Positions 23,838 to 35,139 of a DNA stretch of 61,190 nucleotides are shown here, piece after piece. This DNA comes from Calycina herbarum (taxonomy: Eukaryota > Ascomycota > Leotiomycetes > Helotiales > Pezizellaceae). The DNA lies in assembly GCA_001414485.1 (NCBI GenBank), contig LLEY01000264.1:1-61190 (forward strand), read 5' to 3'. Each line of letters starts with the position of its first letter. The first letter of the stretch is position 1. The notes beneath the pieces were generated by a model. It did no database searches, was not told where the DNA came from, and saw only the letters and a program-made list of their open reading frames with translations. The position numbers were made by a program, and so were the translations under genes.

Positions 23838-24778
23838 TTAGACCCGCGGCCGATATGTCAAGATTTGTTCGGGGTTCTTTCCGTCGATTGTATTAAGTTG
23901 TCTCTTTCGAAATTGGGAGGAAGGTATGTCGAGGGTGGCGGCCTTTCTCTTGCATGTCTTCTTTGCGACTTTAGCTGAGATTTCGATGTTGGTTTGATTT
24001 TGGATAGCAGGGCGGAGGGCCAAAACCTGATATTCTCTCTCTTGTGGAAGAAGCCACTGCTTTTTTGGGTCTCCAACATCATCATTCTCGATATCAATCT
24101 CCATCACGTCGTCAAAGTAGAATTCCTCCTCTGTAGTTGTCTTCTGGACTGCTGGCACCACCAACTTCCACCATTCTTTATCAGCATTTTTCTTATACCA
24201 CTTGTGTTCAAACTCAGTAGCAAGAGAGCCGCAAAGTTTCATTTGTTCCGCGACGAATTGGCTGTTCATTTCCGGTCCGTATTCTTCGAACTTGAACGAC
24301 AAAATGTCTACCATCGGGAGGCAGCTATGATAGGGGTTGAAGGTAGACTACACGCGCAAATTAGCAATGAAAATTGAGCTGGTTCTGAAGAATGGCTCAC
24401 CGTGATGTCGAGAATCTGTCCCTTGTTTGCTGCCTCGGCAGCGCGCTCTAGCCAAAACTTCTCAACAGCAAATTCCGCCCATCCCTCAACCTGAAACATT
24501 GTCAGGAGCACTCTTTCGTTATTCTGGACGAGGTTCTCGGGGTGCAGTAGGCCGCTCTTTGTGGCTGCATGCCGAATAATCAGAGCCCAGCACTCTTCTA
24601 GAACCTGACGCTTGAGGGGGATATGACTGTTTCGACTGATCACGAGCAAACAGAACCCTTCAAAACCGAGACGCTCGATGATCCATGTGAGTGTGGCCTT
24701 CCGAAGCTTAGGTACACTGAACTTGGCTCCTTGCATGTCAATCAAGAAGTCGATCTTCACCTTTTCTCGGCTTGACAT
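23838..24778 (-). CDS. Hypothetical protein, possibly related to BTB-type fungal proteins
   Basis: Exons 24778-24401 and 24347-23838 give 295 residues. The 53-bp intron runs from GTGAGC to GTGTAG with a GCTAAT branch; this acceptor was chosen because the nearer AGs break the frame. The start MSSREKVKIDFLID was preferred to upstream codons. The N-terminal half (FSVPKL..., LRKATLTWIIERL) is faintly like fungal BTB-related proteins but I cannot confirm a domain. The C terminus is basic (KKTCKRKAATLD, RKRQL) after an acidic stretch (DDVMEIDIENDD), which may mean a nuclear location. Function unknown. Confidence 0.6.
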
Positions 24779-25499
24779 GATTGCGGTGAGTGTGGGAGGT
24801 GCGGAAAAGACAGAGGGAGGTGGAAAAAAGGAGTAGTGCAATAAAGAGAAATACCCGAGTATTCGACGTTGTGTGTCGAAGTCTTCGGATGAGAAGATTG
24901 AAGTTGGATGTTGAAGAGGTGGAGGATGAAGTTCAAGAAAGAAGTCAAAAGCAAGACGCGCGCGTACTTAATGAAAGACTCGTCGAAAGTTTCATCTGGA
25001 CGTGACGAGCAGACAATAACAAAGTACTTCACTCACTTTTTGTCAAGTCACAACCCTCGCCTTCGTCTCAAGTCTCAGCTTCATCTTCACCTTAACCTCC
25101 CTCACCCAGCCCACTCAGGCATAAACCTCACCTTCACCCAGTGTGGACCCACTTGAAGCTCATATCTCCAAATAAACGAAAGTATCTCAGTAAAGAAAAG
25201 CAAATTGAGCCACCTAGATGGTGCAGTGGTAAAATCCGTACCTTGCTACCGTCTTGGTTTGAGTGCTCAAAAATTATCCCCCTCCCCTCAGCACCTGACC
25301 ACTCCTTTCTAGGGCACGTTGAGGAAACCGATACGCCAACAGTCACATCTCACTCAAACTCTGTTATACGATTAGCATCAGAGCGATGGCATCGGACCAA
25401 GGCGTTGCTAAGTCTCAGTAGGGAAGCTACATGCTTCAAATATCATAGGTCATAGGCCGTATGGCAACAACCCAATTTTTTTAGCTTTTTTTTTTAATT
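24779..25499. other. Intergenic with a tRNA-derived SINE-like patch
   Basis: It lies upstream of the preceding minus-strand gene and of the decayed receptor gene. At 25219-25266 it contains sequences resembling the two internal Pol III promoter boxes, listed separately, and ends in a T-rich run near 25,480-25,500. No protein gene supported. Confidence 0.4.
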
Positions 25500-25500
25500 C
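25210..25500 (+). mobile_element. SINE-like or degenerate tRNA element
   Basis: TGGTGCAGTGG at 25219-25229 fits the Pol III A-box consensus, and GGTTTGAGTGC at 25256-25266 fits the B box at nine of eleven positions with normal spacing. I could not fold the sequence into a full cloverleaf. A T-rich stretch lies about 220 bp downstream. A tRNA-headed SINE or a tRNA pseudogene are the two readings. Confidence 0.35.
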
Positions 25501-27772
25501 TTTTATGGAACTCTCAAATAATTCGTCATAGGCAAAAAGCTTCGTAACTAGTCGAAAAGAAAGAGACATCGAGCGCATATTTCTGGATTCCAAGACACCA
25601 ACTGTTGTGATGAAAGCGGAGGTTGTTGGACGGGATATCAATTCATTCGTTACCGGGAGGTGTGAACAGCTATTCCAGCGAAGAAAGCTTCAGATACAGA
25701 ATTCTTTTTGGAAAGATCTGGTAATCACAACTCTCGTGGGAAAAGCACAGGGCATGTAGGTAACGATATCCTCATTTTGAAGGCAGCACTGATGTTTTGA
25801 TTCCTAGGTTTCTATGGGTTGATCTACAGCTGATAGCCCTGTGCAGAGAAAGACGCGAAAAAGACATTCAAGCAGCACTCGTGCGGTTACCCAAGGGCCT
25901 GGAGCAAACTTACGATAGCATGGTACAGCATATTAATGACCAAGAAAACCCTCTTCTGAAAGAGCTTTCGAGAAGAGTACTTCTCTGGGTCTTGTATGCA
26001 TCGCGACCCCTGAGTATAAGTGAGTTGGTTGATGCTGTTTCTATCGAGCAGGACTGCGAGACCCTGGAACAGCTTGCAGAAAATAGATGGAGTGTATCCG
26101 ACATCATAGAAGCCTGTTCAAACTTCGTGAAGGTGGTGGGTAATGGTGATGGCATTGTTCAACCGATCCATTATTCTGTATAGGAATACTTTACACATTG
26201 GAGTCAGAAAAGCGACGAGGCGTCTGCATCAATACGACAGCCGATACTTGCTTACAACCAGCTAGCACTTGACGTTGTCCACTATCTGACAATGCCCGTC
26301 TTGCATAACCTCTGCGAGGCGGTTTTGAACCAACCTTTTTCATGGAGAATCGTCCCTTTTGCTCCACATGCAGCATCTCATCTCGAATACTATATTTCAA
26401 AATCTCCTCCGGGAATTCTTGCGACAGCAGATGCCATGGCACAACTTTTTCAAAGTAGAAAACAAGTTCTTCGAAATTTGTTTATTTTGAGATGAGTGGG
26501 GGATGACGCCCAAAGACTTTTGGGAGGCACACCAGACAGACAACCTTTTGGTTTCTACGACAGAAATCCTGTTATCACTGAGGATGATATCCAAAGAAAC
26601 TTCAAGATTCTTGAGTTCTCACAATTCATCAGCGAGGCAATACGGGTTATGCCATCAGCTCCCCAGTTCTCACTTCATGTAGCAGCAAGCTGCGGAAATC
26701 TTGAATGTGTAAAGCACCTGCTGGAACTCAAGCATTCCATCATGGAATTAGATGACCAAAACGCAACGCCACTATATTGTGCTTGTGCAATGGGGTTTTC
26801 AGAAGTAGCACTTCATCTAATCGCAAACCGAGCTGCAGTCAATGCTAGAGGTGGAGAATATAAGTATCCTCTTCTTGTAGCAGCGCGTGGTGGGCATCTT
26901 TTAGACCATGGTGCTAATATACATGCCCTAGATCGTTGTTGTGGCGACTCCCTATACATTGCCGCGGAAGAAGGACATTTAGAGACAGCTAGAGTACTTC
27001 TAGAAAATGGCTCCAATATCAACCCGGTGAATTTCATCGAAAATGATGAGAGATACTGTAGACCAAACTTGATTGGACACGGTGTGGTTGCAACCGCAAG
27101 TCGTGGACACTTCAAAATGGACAAACTTTTGCTAGACAGCGGTACTGAGATTCATTCACAATCTTGTGGCCACGCCCTCTTGGCAGCTGTTCATAGGGGA
27201 CACACAGAATTGGTTCAGCTACTTTTGGAACGAGATGTTGACGCAGACTGTCATTCCAATTTACTATATCCTGCTGTACTCGCTGGCAAAACAGAGATAG
27301 TAGAAGCACTCCTAGACCGAGGGAGCGATATCAATGCACAGACAGATCTGTTTGACCAAAATAATGCACTACAAGAGGACATTTGAATCGGGCTGATGTA
27401 GTAAAACTACTCTTAGAAAGAGGAGCCGACGTCCAATCTCGAGGCGGATTCTACGGCAATTTATTACATGAGGCTACCATCAATAACAACCAGGAGCTCA
27501 TTCAGTTACTTCTAAAACATGGTGCTGACCCCAATGCTAAAGGTGGAAATTACGGGAATGCATTAGTTGCAGCTACGAGCCATGGCAACTTGAAAATCGT
27601 TCAAATGCTTCTAGAAGGGAGTGCTGATGTTAACAACGCCTGTGGGGTTGTTAGCAGCAGTGTTGAAATTGCATTGAAGTCTGGTCACAAGGAAATTTTG
27701 AAGTTACTGCTGGAGAACGGGGCAGTTTATGGCGGCGAAGAAGAGAAATTGCGCAAGTTCCTTGATGGATAG
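25500..27772 (+). pseudogene. Decayed NACHT-ankyrin (NLR-like) receptor, 3' part
   Basis: The frame starts within the end of a NACHT ATPase. A junction (donor near 25,754, acceptor CCTAG at 25804-25808) leads to FLWVDLQLIALCRERREKDI, the typical segment after NACHT, followed by the winged-helix-like region. Ankyrin repeats (motifs such as LHVAASCGNLECVKHLL and LLERGADV) fill the rest to 27772. Premature stops include TAG at about 26180 in IHYSV-QEYF, where Gln is expected (CAG to TAG), and TGA near 26493. A frameshift occurs near 27380, and an in-frame TAG lies upstream near 25,545. No Walker A motif is found upstream, so the N-terminal effector and most of NACHT are missing. Intact relatives are fungal self/non-self receptors. 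Confidence 0.8.
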
Positions 27773-28098
27773 GGAGTTTGCAAGAGCTGTGTGGTGAGAT
27801 CTTGACTTGATTTCCCCCGCTATCAATTTTCAAATCCACTCCGAAATCGCTAAGCGAGTTCCAAATACCTTCGAGCGAGTTATTTCTACGCTTCACAAGC
27901 TCGCTCCGCCTAAGATTCAGTAGAGTGCCCAAGATCGACCGAGTAGTCTTGAAAGCTACAATTCCAATCGAATATAGCGGGCGGTCAAAGATAGCAGGGT
28001 ATTACAAACCACATCGAAAACGATTGTTCATCTACCGGCCTACAGCCAACATCCTTCCTTCTCATAATCATCGTTCTTTACAAGACCCTTTCAACTCC
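27773..28098. other. Short intergenic
   Basis: It lies between the decayed receptor and the 3' end of the DUF1996 gene. Nothing recognised. Confidence 0.6.
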
Positions 28099-29491
28099 CT
28101 ATCCACCCATAGGATTTCCCGGCAAACTAGTCATCCACCCATCAGCATCCTCAATAACGGTCTTCTGGATCTTACACTGATTAGCAACCCCAATATCCTG
28201 ACTCTTCTGCTTCCCACACTCAGCACTAAAACACCCATCATCATCCATAGCCCTCTGAAGTGCATCTCCCTTCCATCCGAACACATAATCTCCATGTTGT
28301 CCATACCCCGTCGGATCACCTGTGCTAAGAACTAAAGGTTGCGATCCATCTGCAGGCCACTCCGCTTTATTGTTAAATTTCGTTGTGTCCCAGACGATTT
28401 CTAGCATAAGTTGAGGTATCTTGACGGGGTGGGTAGAGGGACATTCGCTAGGCATGAGGAAATCGGCAGGTCCTTTCGTAGGGTATGCAACGTGGTCTTG
28501 GTGGTTTGGAGTGTCGAGGTTTTTGCCGTCCCAGCAACTTGGGAAAAGGGTTGTTAATATTTCAGTCTCACTTACTGAACAGAAAATAGAATGAAAAGAG
28601 GGGACGTACGTAGGATAAAGAATATTCGATCTTATACCACCTAAACATGGTTTAGGAGGGAAACCCTCGGTATCAATCTTCGGATCTGAACACGGAGCTC
28701 GATCGTCGCCTCCGAAGTTTGGTCCCGTGTAGCAGCGGTAACAACTTTGCATTTTGTATTTTGGGGTACGCTGTGGAAGAGCTTGGGGTCAGTATTGTCA
28801 TTTCTAGAGGTATGGCTGAGGGGGAAACAAAATCTCAAGTCTCTTGAAACAACCGGAAGAGGGGAAAATAAACTCGGGAACACCTACTCGCATGGGGTCA
28901 CCGACTAGCATGCGGAATCCCTGGTGGAAATAAGTTAGTATAATGAAAATATTGAAGTATCGGGTAGGGGATCTTACAGGCTTGAAAGCTGTGACTTGGT
29001 TCTTGCCTTGGGAAATGTAATACACGACTATGCCACCGCTGATTTGTGTGGTGAACTTGTCGTTGAACAGTAGTCTATATTATGAATGAATCAATTATCG
29101 GTTCTCAAACTGCGCATTACCATTGCAGAAGTAGTGAAGAATATCTCCCCCAACCATACCTATTCGGAACTTGAGGAACCCGCTTATAAGTTCCATTCCT
29201 CGCCTTGAAATAAACATTCGCAGTCCAATAATTCGACAAGTCATCAGCAGGGCCACAAGTCGTACAAGAAGCAAGCCCAGAAACATCCGTCGAAGGGATC
29301 GAAGCATTAAAAGCGTTTCCACCAACAACTTGATGCATGTGAGGTGTCCCTACCAATCCAGGGTTCACTAGGGGATCGAGACGTTCGACGGTGATTTGTG
29401 AGCACCCGAATCTCAGATGGTTCAATCCTTTGGGAAGGCTAAGTCCCTGGCCGGTGACGACCGTCGCAAGGAGGAGTGTGAACCAAAGCAT
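28099..29491 (-). CDS. Secreted DUF1996 protein
   Basis: Exons 29491-29160, 29074-28978, 28920-28888, 28770-28610 and 28537-28099 give 353 residues with all phases consistent. The third exon is a 33-bp microexon (GFRMLVGDPMR). A signal peptide (MLWFTLLLATVVTGQ) is followed by the DUF1996 hallmark pattern: LRFGCSQITVERLDPLVNPG, HMHQVVGGNAFN, SCTTCGPADDLSNYWTA, FKARNGTYKRVPQ, GFRMLVGD, CYRCYTG, CWDGKNLDTPNHQDHVAYP and HGDYVFGWKGDALQRAMD. The conserved Cys and His residues suggest a disulfide-rich extracellular, possibly carbohydrate- or metal-interacting protein. The biochemical role of the family is not established. No C-terminal WSC domain or GPI signal is present. Confidence 0.9.
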
Positions 29492-32400
29492 GATGATAAG
29501 GAAATTTTCAAAATAGCTTGTTGACGAGTGTAGACTCGATGACAAGTAACTCAAGGGAAGGTAAATAAAAGAGCTGCTTAGCCGTTATATCCTCATTTTT
29601 TCGTCATTCAGAAACAGAGGGGTGATGACCCGAGTCCATGGTCGCTAAAAGATATTACCCCCTACACAACTGCCGAGGCACTTCATCACGAAATCAAATA
29701 TAGGAACAATTTGGATATCTCCAAACATTAGGCGGGGTACGCTTGGCACCCATGTTTCCTGCTACCCGGAACCTATGAGGGTAATCTTTCATCGACCTTT
29801 TCTACTCCCGGGCGATGGTTTGAAATTAACATGGCAATTGAAAAATAGTAAGAGAGGAGGAGATCTGAGAATTAATATGGATCGAGATTGGATACTGTAC
29901 AACCTTCCAAGAAAAGAGACCAAGCGACAGCTTGAGATCTCTAAAGAAGGCAAGGGTGAGAGAAAAGCCAAAGAAGCCGAAAGAACCAATGGACAACGTT
30001 GTTATTTTGAGGGGCTTATTCATGATGCGCAGGCTGCTAAGAAGGGGTGCAAGCTGAAAAATTGTAACACAACGAGGTTCGCCACTGAATTCTCAATCGG
30101 AAAACTTGAACTGTTCTCCAAAAGTGCAGTAAGACCACGCTCAGTTTATTCTCTTTAGAGTCCAAATCTCGGAGTTTTCGTGACGTCGAGGTTGTATAAC
30201 TTGTACTCGTATAAATCAGGTCCCTTGCGTGTTATAATATATCGACTCACGTCGGACACATGATAATTTGCACGAATGCCCGCAGAACACGAGCTCTTTG
30301 TGAAATACTCGCTGATTGCCGCGCCCTTCCGTCAACAGTTATGCCCGTGAAATTTAGCGTTACTCCAAGCCGGGGTACATAGGGCTGACAGTCAGTACAG
30401 CTATTCGTGGCAAGATCTGGTGTTGGGAAAAGTACTATTTCTCGTGGCAAGCAAAATAAAAGTTGCGGGATACAAACAAGAACGAACGAAAGTCATGCAG
30501 CCCTGTTATTCGAGCATTGTAGGAAGAGAACGACGTGAAAGCTTGCCAATGTAAGAGACGTAAGTTCTGCCCGGCAATATTTAATTCCCCTCGAATCGTA
30601 CAAAATGATAGGTAGAAGTATTGTACCACAAGGTTTAGAACCCGAAGACCCTTGAACAATATAAACAATTATTCGAGATCTACTCAAGTAACGAGAGATG
30701 GGGTGTATCCAGAGTAGTAACCGTGCCTCTTAGCTGTTCAAACAGCATTAGAAGACATTGTTTTAGAAATGGTAAATAGTGTATAAACGACAACAGCAGA
30801 ATGTCTCAAGCAACCGTCTCTCGTTTAAAAAAGAACAAAATTAGAAATAGCGAGCCAAAAGCAACCCTTTTGTGGTTCCCTTTCTCATCATTTAAAGTCT
30901 CGTCCGTCAGATATACATCGGATTCTATAAATTCTGTAGCCAAGGAAAACAAGGAGGTAAATGTATGCCCGATTACGGAATTCCGTACCAATACCCATTC
31001 AAGTCTAGAGGCCAAGCGGCTCTACTCTCGGAGGTCGGAGGAATATATCACCCTAGACCGAACTCTTCAATCAGAAGCTGTAGCCACTGATATCCCGAGA
31101 CTACCGGTACCAGCCCAGTCAGCCAAGCACGGCATCATCCGTTGGTATATTATCTCGTGTTCACGCCTAATACGCGTATATGGCCAATATAAGATCCTTG
31201 AGTCTTCGCATCTTGGCAATTCTCACGTCGAAAGTCTTGGATTTCTGACAGCATGAATGCACATCCAATGAGGCTCAACCGAAAGCGAAAGCATTCGATC
31301 GAGAATCTCAAAGATAGAGACTGTGGCTGCGGGTCTCGTGGCATTTTGCTGTTTACAACGGGCTGACTGACGGGCGACTTTTATTTTTCTAGGCGCGAAT
31401 GCGAGCCATGGATGCGAGAGATTTCGGATCAAGATTGAGAGGACAAGATGCTCAAACATTTGAGCGAAAACAAGTTGTCGTCCTCTCTCTTCTGAGACGA
31501 GCCAGAAGGCGATCTTCTCGATGTTCGTAGGGGGTTGCTGTCAGTCTTCATGCGAAAGTGAGCATCCCTTTTTGTACAGAGCCGCCAAGGTCGAGTGAGC
31601 GAGGCGGATGTTCGGGAGGGCTTGAGATAGTGGATCAATTGCTTTATTTAGATTGATTTGATAGGCTGGAATGTGGAGCTACTTCTACTTACCAGATGGA
31701 GGAGATGCATGAGACAACTTCGTCATCGCGATGAAAACCCCATGCACGTGCAGATAAATGACCCGAACTCCCTTCCGCATGGGGGAAACAGACACAAGAG
31801 TGACCGTGGGATGGAGACATCCGTCGATACGGACCTTTTCCAAAGGAGAAGAATGTACCCCAACATCGCCGTTTAATCGTCTTCTTCTTTCTTTCCAGTC
31901 GAGTCTTCAAAATGCAATTCTGGTGGAACGGACGTGCCTCTTTGAAATTGATAAAGGAGCTATTTCCAGAATCATGGGGTTATGGATAACCGGTTCCACC
32001 TCTTCATATTTAAGATTGACTCCGTTTGACATCGTCCGTCCACCTTCCCCACGGTCGTCGTCGTCGTCGTAAGCATTCTCGCTTCCGCCAAACGGCCAAT
32101 GGCGAAACGGGGTGGGCGACGTTCTTGCTCACCTCAGAAGCCGCTGTCATTGGCATGATGGCAAACTGCGGGGCTCCATAAAAAAGAGCGTTCAGCGGCA
32201 TCATCGTCTTGGCGTCTGCTAAGAAAAGAATCCACGACGTTGATCACCTTGAAAATGCTACTTGCTTGGTGTTTTGCCGTTTGCCGGGCCTTCCTGGCAC
32301 CTTGACTGGGCCAAGCAAAGCTCAACTCCACCTCCAACTCCTGACATTAAGTATGGTACGGTCCCCCACTGGTCTCGTGCCTTGCTTTCTGCTCCTTCCC

Positions 32401-32758
32401 TTCATCTATCGATCCAACTGTCTGTCTTTAAAATCACCTCTCCTTTCTCTCTCTGTTCCAGCCTTTTCTTGCTTTGGTCTAGGTTCTTGGTATTGTGGTC
32501 ATCGCCCCTTCCATCTTTGTTGACGGAAACCGAACGACCAATAAGAAAATATCATTGCGTCAGCACCCCATCGACCTTCAGAAAAAAGATACTCTTACGA
32601 GGGAATCGTTCATTCGACTTCACTCAACTATCTCCAACATCCATAAACTCGCTTCACGAAATCCTTATCCTTTGCCGAGTTATCCGAGATATTTGTATAG
32701 GCCGGAAGAGAAGGGAACGAGAAGAGACGAATCTCGAACGAGCAATCGTGCCGCCAAG
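29492..32758. other. Intergenic, about 3.3 kb, no supported gene
   Basis: Several 60-150 codon frames exist (29775-30158 and 30801-31256 on plus are the longest) without recognisable motifs. A short (CGT)n run lies near 32,055-32,070. The last several hundred bases should hold the promoter and leader of the PAP2 gene; pyrimidine-rich DNA at 32,380-32,470 is typical of a fungal core promoter. Confidence 0.45.
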
Positions 32759-34096
32759 ATGGCTTCCAATATGACAGTAACGTACGAGGAACCAGAATGG
32801 AACAGCGCTCCTGCGTGGAAACTACCTGGGTGGGCAGAACCAATAGTGAGGATAGCGAGCCAGCAATCCCATATATATACTAACAGTTTCGGAAGATGGT
32901 TGCCAGTATACTTGTTGGATCGATGATACTCACCAGACGTCGGGGTTATCGAATTTTTGAGAAAAGAAAGGGATATTCTTTGGTAGACGACGAGTCCGAC
33001 TACGATTCCGCGAGATCTTCCGATGACTTGATCGCAAGAGAGCATATGATTGGGGTCGACAGTGAGAGTATAGATTCCATGTCAACGACGAAGTATCCAG
33101 CAAAAAAGAGAAGAGTTTGTGGAGCTTCGATATACACACCAAACACCTCGAGATTCGCGGATCACTACCACAGCCGAATACTGCAGCGATTCCCTTTTCT
33201 GATGGAGATGTTTTATTGGATTGTGACCTACGCCTTCTACCGATGCACCAGCGTATTTTCCCAGGCTTTATTTTCGAAGACGGGGATTTGGGACATTGCG
33301 CAAGAGCATGGGTTGGCAGTGTTGGAGTTTGAGCAGTTTTCTTGGTTGAGCTTTCTCTGGCCAGTACACGAACGGGACGTACAACAGTGGTTTATGCATG
33401 GTCACCAAACATTTTTGACCGTACTGAACCGCTCATATGCCTTGATCCATATCCCAGGAACAGTCGGGTAAGTCAAAATTTGATAAAGTGGAATGATTTT
33501 CGCTAACACTTGATAGCTTCATCGCATGGTACTACTATGCCGCACCATCCTTCAATACCTTCGCCCGTGTGCGACGCACGATGACCCTCACGAACCTCTT
33601 CGCTTTCATCATCTTCATCTTCTACCCATGTATGCCTCCACGACTCCTACCACAAGAGTATGGTTTCGTCGATAGCGTGGGACACAACAATGCTCAGAGC
33701 GTTTGGATGAGTGGGAAATACGTGAACTCTTTAGCAGCTATGCCATCAATGCACTTTGGATATTCTTTCTGCATAGGTACTACCTTGCTTTATCACTCTG
33801 GAATTTTCCGCAAAACGCTCGAACCAGGAGAGCAACGCAAATCCAAGCCATGGGCCATTTTCTATGTTTTGCTCGCCATTGGATACCCCTCGTGGATTCT
33901 CATCACCATTGTCGCGACTGCGAACCACTACTATCTCGATGCGTGTGCGGCGCTCTTTGTCGCCATCGCTGCTTTTCTTTGTAACAAGGTGTTTTTCGCT
34001 ATGATTCCTTTGGAGGATCTTTTGCTTTGGTGTTTGAGGTTGGAGAAACCGATTCCCACAACGGGGGACAGAATCCGGAAGGGTCGTTCTCCATAA
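32759..34096 (+). CDS. PAP2-superfamily integral membrane protein (Aur1/phosphatase type)
   Basis: Exons 32759-32845, 32896-33467 and 33517-34096 give 412 residues. The first intron (50 bp) has TACTAAC followed at once by CAG, but the AAG 9 nt further on joins directly at 32896; both acceptors keep the frame. The protein has several hydrophobic helices and the PAP2_3 motifs: GHNNAQSVWM, MPSMHFGYSFCIGTT (catalytic His) and ATANHYYLDA (His...Asp). An acidic, Ser-rich loop (YSLVDDESDYDSARSSDD) lies near residues 50-70. Relatives act on lipid phosphates or transfer phosphoinositol to ceramide in Golgi or ER membranes; the precise substrate is not deducible. The C terminus is short and basic. Confidence 0.87.
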
Positions 34097-34497
34097 GGTT
34101 GCTTGATTATATATATAGCATGGGATTGGGCGTTCAAAGTTGCATAGAAGCCGAATTGGCACTTGTTCCTTTTTTGATACCATAGCGACACGTACATATA
34201 TGGAATTGGCGTTTTTTTGTTGAGTGGTCTTGGAAAATGGGTTGTCTCCTTCTGGATCTTGACCTTTTCCGAAATTGGTTCTAAGACTAGAAATTAATCA
34301 ATATATATACACATGTTACAAAGAACTGTCAGCAAGACGTTGAAACTTTCCTCTTCCAGATGTGGATACTGTATGGCTTTGCCGCTCCTAGCTCGTTCCT
34401 TTAGTTCGGCTCGAGGTGGACATTAAATGCGGCAGTAAATACATCAAGTTTTACACCTTCCTGCTCACCTAGCTCTCGTTGTTCTTATCTTACATTT
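34097..34497. other. Intergenic, PAP2 3' side
   Basis: Probable PAP2 3' UTR (ATATATATA run near 34,110) and the left flank of the inverted-repeat segment. No gene seen. Confidence 0.6.
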
Positions 34498-34691
34498 AGC
34501 CACTCTAGGCGCTAACCCTACCTAAGTGAGAGAATAGACTAATTAGAGGGCAGGGACGGCGGGAGCTCCTAGAGCGTCTAAGAATATTTAGAGCGATTTA
34601 GTTATAAGATAGTAGACTATATATTCTATATATATTCTATATATATAAAAGTAGCTATATCTAGCTTATCTTAAGAGTTATAATTATATAA
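34498..34691 (+). repeat. Left terminal inverted repeat
   Basis: It is the inverted partner of 46954-47137. Where the copies differ, this one often has TpA in place of CpA (for example AATAGAC against AACAGAC, and AATTAG against AATCAG), so it has suffered more RIP-like mutation. Confidence 0.85.
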
Positions 34692-35107
34692 TCTATATAT
34701 AAATTATAGAGTTAGATTAAAACTATTTAGATATAAACTTTTTTTTTAAAATAGTATTTATATTAAAGAAGTTATAACTATATTTAGTATATTTTTTAAT
34801 TTAAAAGTTAAGAAATATTATATATAAAAATAGCTATAATTATATAACCTATATAAAAGCTATAAAGTAGAGCTAGTATTATATAGATATAAAATCTTTT
34901 TCTTAATAGCTTTTATATTAGAAAAGTTCTAGCTAAATATATAAGACTTTTTAATATAATATATAAAAAGAATAAGTTTATAAAAATAGTTATATCTAGC
35001 TTATATTAAGAGCTATAATTATATAATCTATATAAAACTTATAAAATAAGATTAAATCTATTTAGATATAAAATTCTTTTTTTAATAACTCTTATATTAA
35101 GAAAGTT
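34649..35107 (+). repeat. Diverged AT-rich tandem repeats, RIPed
   Basis: Three related copies begin near 34649, 34827 and 34982. Each contains a TAGCTATA/TAATTATATAA motif and ends in an A/T-rich ATTAAAGAA-like tail. The sequence is nearly devoid of CpA and CpG. The transition to GC-rich DNA at about 35,140 is abrupt. Confidence 0.65.
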
Positions 35108-35139
35108 ATTTTTTATAATAATATTCATGTCGGTGATTC

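Noticed and set aside
23838..24314. Independent 158-codon gene starting MVDILSF
   Set aside because: It joins in phase to an upstream exon through a short intron with good signals, so it is the second exon of one gene.
32495..32926. 143-codon frame reading through the first PAP2 intron
   Set aside because: It ends at a stop soon after and is out of frame with the conserved protein; the 50-bp intron joins MASNMTVTYEEP...WAEPI to MVASILVGSM in phase.
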